A stretch of DNA of 9,891 nt from SZUA-448 sp045627185 (GTDB lineage Bacteria > Bacillota > Clostridia > Lachnospirales > Lachnospiraceae): the NCBI GenBank assembly GCA_045627185.1, contig JAZQNE010000097.1:1-9891 (forward strand), given 5' to 3'. The translations under genes and the position numbers were made by a program. A model generated the notes under the pieces. It searched no databases. It was given only the letters and a program-made list of their open reading frames with translations, and had not been told where the DNA came from. Positions 6,920-9,891 of the stretch are shown here, piece by piece; positions within the stretch are counted from its first letter, which is position 1; every line of letters begins with the position of its first letter.

Positions 6920-7291
6920 ATGTTTGTTTTAATGCTTATCAGTGCATTAATTATACCGGTATTGTTGGCAGTTTTTGGACTGTGTCTGTTCACCAATCCG
7001 CCAAAAAAAATCAGTGATACTGTAGGTTACAGAACAAAGTTATCCTGTAAAAACACTGAAATCTGGCTTTTTGCGCAGAATTATGCCGGAAAGTTATGGT
7101 TTGTTCTTGGCATAATCATGCTGGTGATTTCCGCTCCCGTGATGTTTCTTTTTAAGGCTGAGGATGATGGCACAATCTGCATCGTGACAGCCGTTGTATT
7201 TGTTGTTCAGACGGTGTTTTTTCTGATTTCCAATGCGATGATAGCCAAAAAGTTGAAACAAAACTTTGATGAGAACGGAAACAGACTGTAG
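6920..7291 (+). CDS. SdpI-family integral membrane protein
   Basis: A 123-residue protein with three predicted membrane helices at about residues 2-24, 59-79 and 86-108. Between the first two lies the SdpI-family block with GYRT (36-39) followed by NTEIWLFAQNYAGK. SdpI in Bacillus protects against the SdpC toxin and signals to a repressor, but most family members in Clostridia have no known function and no toxin gene is adjacent here. ATG at 6920 is chosen because GAGG at 6908-6911 lies 8 nt upstream; the frame can be extended upstream to 6845, but that extension is hydrophilic, Arg-rich and lacks a ribosome site. It lies 112 bp after the CotH gene with no convincing promoter between, so it may share that transcript. 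The protein ends in a charged tail. Confidence 0.8.
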   Translation: MFVLMLISALIIPVLLAVFGLCLFTNPPKKISDTVGYRTKLSCKNTEIWLFAQNYAGKLWFVLGIIMLVISAPVMFLFKAEDDGTICIVTAVVFVVQTVFFLISNAMIAKKLKQNFDENGNRL

Positions 7292-7347
7292 CTGTGATTG
7301 CAGAAAAACAGTCAATGAACTTTTGATAAAAAAATTTAGGATATCGC

Positions 7348-7378
7348 TTGACTCGTCCCTTAGGGGATAGGTTAGAGT
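7348..7378 (+). promoter_or_regulatory. MerR-type promoter/operator with 19-bp spacer
   Basis: TTGACT at 7348-7353 (-35) and TAGAGT at 7373-7378 (-10) are 19 bp apart. This over-long spacing is characteristic of promoters that MerR regulators activate by DNA distortion. A small palindrome, CCCTTAGGG (7357-7365), lies within the spacer where the MerR dimer would bind. Transcription would begin near 7385, just ahead of the ribosome site of the regulator gene, pointing to autoregulation by the downstream MerR protein. Confidence 0.8.
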
Positions 7379-7406
7379 GTCAGATGTGGAAAGGAGATTT
7401 AAGAAA

Positions 7407-8198
7407 ATGCTAAAAATCAGCGAGTTTTCAAAACTCTCACATCTGACTGTCAAAGCCCTGCGGTTTTACGAAAAAGAAGGCCTTCTGAAGCCTGCTTCCG
7501 TTGATGAATGGACCGGTTACAGGTTTTATGAAACCGCTCAGCTTGAAACTGCCGCAAAGATAAAATCCTACAGACAGCTTGATCTGTCGATTGAAGAAAT
7601 CAAAGCGGTCTTTTCCGGCGCCGATGTGAAAAATATTCTGCAGGAAAAACTCAAATCACTGAACAAAGAAAAGCAGACCATTGAATCCCGTCTTTCCATT
7701 ATTAATTCAATTTTGGAGGACAAAGAGATGAAATATCAGGTAACAGAGAAAGTGATTCCCGAACAGATTGTTTATACCGCAGAAACGGTATTAAAGACCT
7801 ATTCTGACAGTATGCAGTGGATTCCGTCCGTAGGGCAGGAGTGCCTTAAGCTGAATCCGGACATAAAGTGTGCAGAGCCGCCCTATGAGTTCTGTGAGTA
7901 TCCTGATGGCGAATATAAAGAAACAGACATCAGAATCAGACATAATGAAGCCGTAACTTCATTTGGAAAAGAAAACGAAATAATCAGGTTCAAAAAACTT
8001 CCGGAAACAAAAGTGCTGAGTATATACCACAAAGGAGCTTATGACAAGATTGGTGAAGCATACGCATTCCTTATGAAATATGCTGAGCAGAACGGATACA
8101 AGGCTGCTGGTCTTGCCCGTGAGTGTTATATCGATGGAATCTGGAACAAAGAATCTGAGGAAGAATGGCTGACAGAGGTTCAGCTTCCGATTGAATAA
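7407..8198 (+). CDS. MerR family transcriptional regulator with GyrI-like effector-binding domain
   Basis: A 263-residue regulator of the BmrR type. Residues 1-70 are the MerR winged helix-turn-helix: MLKISEFSKLSHLTVKALRF, YEKEGLLKP, then TGYRFYE. About 72-106 is the dimerising coiled coil. From 108 to the end is a GyrI-like ligand-binding domain (AraC effector-binding fold), with the closing block EEEWLTEVQLPIE typical of it, including acidic residues that in BmrR contact cationic drugs. ATG at 7407 is preferred: AAGGAG at 7391-7396 is 10 nt away, whereas the in-frame GTG at 7377 overlaps the -10 box. No efflux pump or other obvious target follows, so it may mainly control itself or act elsewhere. 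It ends before a bidirectional terminator shared with the convergent kduD. Confidence 0.92.
   Translation: MLKISEFSKLSHLTVKALRFYEKEGLLKPASVDEWTGYRFYETAQLETAAKIKSYRQLDLSIEEIKAVFSGADVKNILQEKLKSLNKEKQTIESRLSIINSILEDKEMKYQVTEKVIPEQIVYTAETVLKTYSDSMQWIPSVGQECLKLNPDIKCAEPPYEFCEYPDGEYKETDIRIRHNEAVTSFGKENEIIRFKKLPETKVLSIYHKGAYDKIGEAYAFLMKYAEQNGYKAAGLARECYIDGIWNKESEEEWLTEVQLPIE
7715..7730 (+). promoter_or_regulatory. Possible internal ribosome binding site and start for the free effector domain
   Basis: GGAGG at 7715-7719 lies 8 nt before an in-frame ATG (7728-7730, Met108 of the MerR protein). Met108 falls precisely at the junction between coiled coil and GyrI-like domain. Initiation there would give a 156-residue stand-alone ligand-binding protein. 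The Shine-Dalgarno bases also encode Leu-Glu-Asp, so coincidence remains possible. Confidence 0.35.
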
Positions 8199-8219
8199 CT
8201 ACGTTTTTTCTATAACCCT

Positions 8220-8271
8220 AAAAAAAACCCGCCGAAGAGTAATCTTTCCGGCGGGTTTGTGTCATATTTTT
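8220..8271. terminator. Bidirectional intrinsic terminator between MerR gene and kduD
   Basis: AAACCCGCCG at 8225-8234 pairs perfectly with CGGCGGGTTT at 8249-8258 (10 bp, with an additional AAGA/TCTT pairing within the loop). On the - strand the stem runs straight into eight T residues (complement of A 8220-8227), ideal for ending kduI-kduD. On the + strand a T-run at about 8267-8274 lies further off, so it should also stop the MerR transcript, less ideally. Confidence 0.9.
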
Positions 8272-8321
8272 TTTGTTGCTGTTTTGCTTTGCGAACTGAA
8301 GCTCAGTTTGCCTTTTTATTA

Positions 8322-9116
8322 TCAGGGCTGTTTGCCGATGTAAGCAAGAATACCACCGTCAACGTAAAGAATGTGGCCGTTTACAAAGTCAGAAGCTTCG
8401 GAAGCAAGGAATACTGCGGGACCCTGAAGGTCTTCAGCATTGCCCCAGCGTGCAGCGGGAGTCTTTGCAATAATGAACTGGTCAAAAGGATGACGTGAAC
8501 CGTCGGGCTGAATCTCACGAAGAGGTGCTGTCTGAGGAGTTGCAATGTAGCCGGGTCCGATACCGTTGCACTGGATGTTGTATTCGCCGTACTCAGAAGC
8601 GATGTTTTTGGTGAGCATTTTAAGGCCGCCCTTTGCAGCTGCGTATGCGGAAACGGTTTCACGGCCGAGTTCACTCATCATTGAGCAGATGTTAATAATC
8701 TTGCCATGACCTTTTTTGATCATGCCGGGAATGCAAGCCTTTGATACGATGAAAGGAGCATTGAGGTCAACATCGATAACCTGACGGAACTCTGCCGCGG
8801 TCATGTCACACATGGGAATACGCTTGATGATACCTGCATTGTTAACAAGAATATCGATAACGCCAACTTCTTTTTCAACCTGTGCTATGAAGGCATTAAC
8901 TGCTTCTTCGTTTGTTACGTCGCAAACATAACCGTGAGCCTCAATGCCAAGTTCTTTGTAAGCTGCAAGACCTTTATCTACAAGTTCCTGCTTAATATCG
9001 TTAAAACAGATTGTTGCACCAGCCTTAGCGTATGCTGATGCGATTGCAAAACCGATACCATATGAAGCACCAGTTACTAATGCTACTTTTCCTTCAAGTG
9101 AAAAATTAGTTGACAT
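8322..9116 (-). CDS. kduD: SDR-family dehydrogenase, probable 2-dehydro-3-deoxy-D-gluconate 5-dehydrogenase (gluconate 5-dehydrogenase-like)
   Basis: A 264-residue classical short-chain dehydrogenase. The nucleotide-binding TGASYGIG is at 15-22, Asp40 at the end of the second strand suggests NAD(H), NNAG is at 92-95, and the catalytic set is Asn119, Ser145, Tyr158, Lys162 (YAAAK). Blocks such as INICSMMSELGRETVSAYAA, TPAARWG and ASDFVNGHILYVDGG are closest to gluconate 5-dehydrogenase (IdnO) as I recall it. Position directly after kduI suggests the KduD reaction: reducing 2,5-diketo-3-deoxygluconate to 2-keto-3-deoxygluconate in uronate breakdown. AAAAGGAG (complement of 9123-9130) lies 6 nt before the ATG. 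It follows kduI by 77 bp and ends in a strong terminator. All six Arg codons are CGT/CGC, unlike kduI. The family is sure; the exact substrate rests on context. Confidence 0.85.
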   Translation of the reverse strand: MSTNFSLEGKVALVTGASYGIGFAIASAYAKAGATICFNDIKQELVDKGLAAYKELGIEAHGYVCDVTNEEAVNAFIAQVEKEVGVIDILVNNAGIIKRIPMCDMTAAEFRQVIDVDLNAPFIVSKACIPGMIKKGHGKIINICSMMSELGRETVSAYAAAKGGLKMLTKNIASEYGEYNIQCNGIGPGYIATPQTAPLREIQPDGSRHPFDQFIIAKTPAARWGNAEDLQGPAVFLASEASDFVNGHILYVDGGILAYIGKQP

Positions 9117-9164
9117 ATTAATCTCCTTTTTAATGTGTTATGATAATATAGTTCCTTTATAAGT

Positions 9165-9177
9165 ACGCTATAAGCGT
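9165..9177. promoter_or_regulatory. Small palindrome in the kduI-kduD gap, possible operator
   Basis: ACGCT at 9165-9169 and AGCGT at 9173-9177 form 5-bp inverted arms around ATA. On the - strand the T-run precedes the palindrome instead of following it, so it is not a terminator for kduI. It could be a regulator site or an mRNA stem in the 77-nt leader of kduD. A TATATT box (complement of about 9145-9150) lies downstream on the - strand, but no good -35 accompanies it. Confidence 0.25.
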
Positions 9178-9193
9178 TAAAAAAACAAAATAA

Positions 9194-9891
9194 TTATCTA
9201 AGATCCTTCATGGCTACATCGTCCATATCATCGAAATCCTGATTTTCTCCAACCATACCCCATATAAACGTATAAGCATGTGTTGCTGAAGCTGAATGAA
9301 TTGACCAGCTAGGTGAAATAACAGCTTCCTCATTTCTCATAATGATATGTCTTGTCTCTGAAGGTTCTCCCATATAATGGAATACGATATCATTCTCAGG
9401 AACTTCAAAATAGAGATAAACCTCCATTCTTCTATCATGAGTATGACATGGCATTGTATTCCATACGCTACCTGGTTCAAGACTTGTCATGCCCATCTCA
9501 AGCTGACAGCTTTCTACCTGTCCAGGTAAAATATACTTGCATATTGTTCTGTGATTAGCATTCTCAAGACAACCAAGTTCTTTCTTATTCTCAGGAAGAA
9601 CATCTCTTTCCGGATTAATAAATACTGTAGGATATGTCTTGTGTGCAGGTGCACTATTAAGGTAGAACTTCGCAGGATTCTTAGGATCAACGCTCTCAAA
9701 TACAACGTCTTTAGTTCCCATACCTACATACATTCCGTCCTTATATTCTAACTCATATTTAACGCCATCAAGTGTGATAATACCCTTACCACCAATATTG
9801 ATAACGCCCATCTCTCTTCTTTCAAGGAAATAAGCTGCTCTAAGCTCATCTCCAGCAGTAAGCTTAAGTGCCTTATCTGTTGGAAGTCGGA
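9194..9891 (-). CDS. kduI: 5-dehydro-4-deoxy-D-glucuronate isomerase KduI (5' end outside window)
   Basis: KduI isomerises 5-keto-4-deoxyuronate, released from unsaturated uronates after pectin or glycosaminoglycan lysis, to 2,5-diketo-3-deoxygluconate, the substrate of KduD. The frame is open to the window edge on the right and gives 231 residues; about 45 N-terminal residues of the usual 278 or so are missing. Methionine at 9809-9811 is internal (FLERREMGVINIGGKG), not the start. Near-invariant blocks include KFYLNSAPAHKTYPT, PGSVWNTMPCHTHDRRMEVY, ISPSWSIHS and FIWGMVGENQDFDDMD. Zinc ligands are visible: both His of HTH (codons at 9443-9445 and 9437-9439), Glu (9422-9424), and a later His (9296-9298). 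Ten of eleven Arg codons are AGA and the gene is visibly AT-rich, unlike kduD next to it. Confidence 0.96.
   Translation of the reverse strand, partial: RLPTDKALKLTAGDELRAAYFLERREMGVINIGGKGIITLDGVKYELEYKDGMYVGMGTKDVVFESVDPKNPAKFYLNSAPAHKTYPTVFINPERDVLPENKKELGCLENANHRTICKYILPGQVESCQLEMGMTSLEPGSVWNTMPCHTHDRRMEVYLYFEVPENDIVFHYMGEPSETRHIIMRNEEAVISPSWSIHSASATHAYTFIWGMVGENQDFDDMDDVAMKDLR

Noticed and set aside
7377..7406. GTG at 7377 as the start of the MerR regulator
   Set aside because: It overlaps the -10 box of the MerR-type promoter; family homology begins at MLKISEF (7407).
6920..8198. SdpI-like membrane protein plus MerR regulator as a toxin-immunity signalling pair like SdpI/SdpR
   Set aside because: SdpR is an ArsR-type repressor, not a MerR protein. 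No SdpC-like toxin or SdpAB maturation gene is present, and the MerR gene has its own promoter.
8259..8498. Plus-strand open frame over the terminator and the 3' end of kduD, and other antisense frames across the strong genes
   Set aside because: They carry no recognisable motifs or ribosome sites and lie opposite genes with conserved catalytic residues; they are shadows.

Overview
The window looks like a chromosomal stretch of a low-to-moderate GC Gram-positive bacterium of the Clostridia, most likely a Lachnospiraceae-type gut or rumen anaerobe. This is inferred from consensus-type SigA promoters, strong AGGAGG-like ribosome binding sites, a long coiled-coil ZapA close to ruvB, a CotH-family lipoprotein and a KduI/KduD uronate pair. 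No rRNA, tRNA, CRISPR array, transposase or phage gene is visible.

Left part (1-4690, all + strand): the 3' end of ruvB, a cytoplasmic S9 prolyl-oligopeptidase-type peptidase, a small metallo-beta-lactamase-fold hydrolase, zapA behind a near-consensus promoter, and an uncharacterised Ser/Asn/Lys-rich protein whose C-terminal part resembles the end of flagellar cap protein FliD. A clear intrinsic terminator closes this block. The ruvB-S9 gap holds a compact set of inverted and direct repeats that could be a small inserted element.

Middle part (4690-8270, + strand): a 665-residue lipoprotein with a chitobiase-C-terminal-like domain and a CotH kinase-like domain, a three-helix SdpI-family membrane protein, and a MerR regulator with a GyrI-like ligand-binding domain. 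The MerR gene is preceded by a typical MerR-type promoter with a 19-bp spacer around a small palindrome. A short hairpin with the word GGGGACGGTTC sits on the stop codon of the CotH gene.

Right part (8219-9891, - strand): kduI (5' end outside the window) followed by an SDR dehydrogenase that probably acts as KduD. Together they would convert the unsaturated-uronate product 5-keto-4-deoxyuronate to 2-keto-3-deoxygluconate in pectin or glycosaminoglycan breakdown. The pair converges on the MerR gene, with a shared bidirectional terminator between them. The two genes have opposite arginine codon habits (kduI AGA, kduD CGT/CGC), suggesting different histories or expression levels.

No multi-gene new system can be defended from this sequence. 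The best leads are the repeat cluster after ruvB, a possible internal translation start separating the MerR ligand domain, the FliD-like protein next to zapA, and the kduI/kduD codon mismatch.
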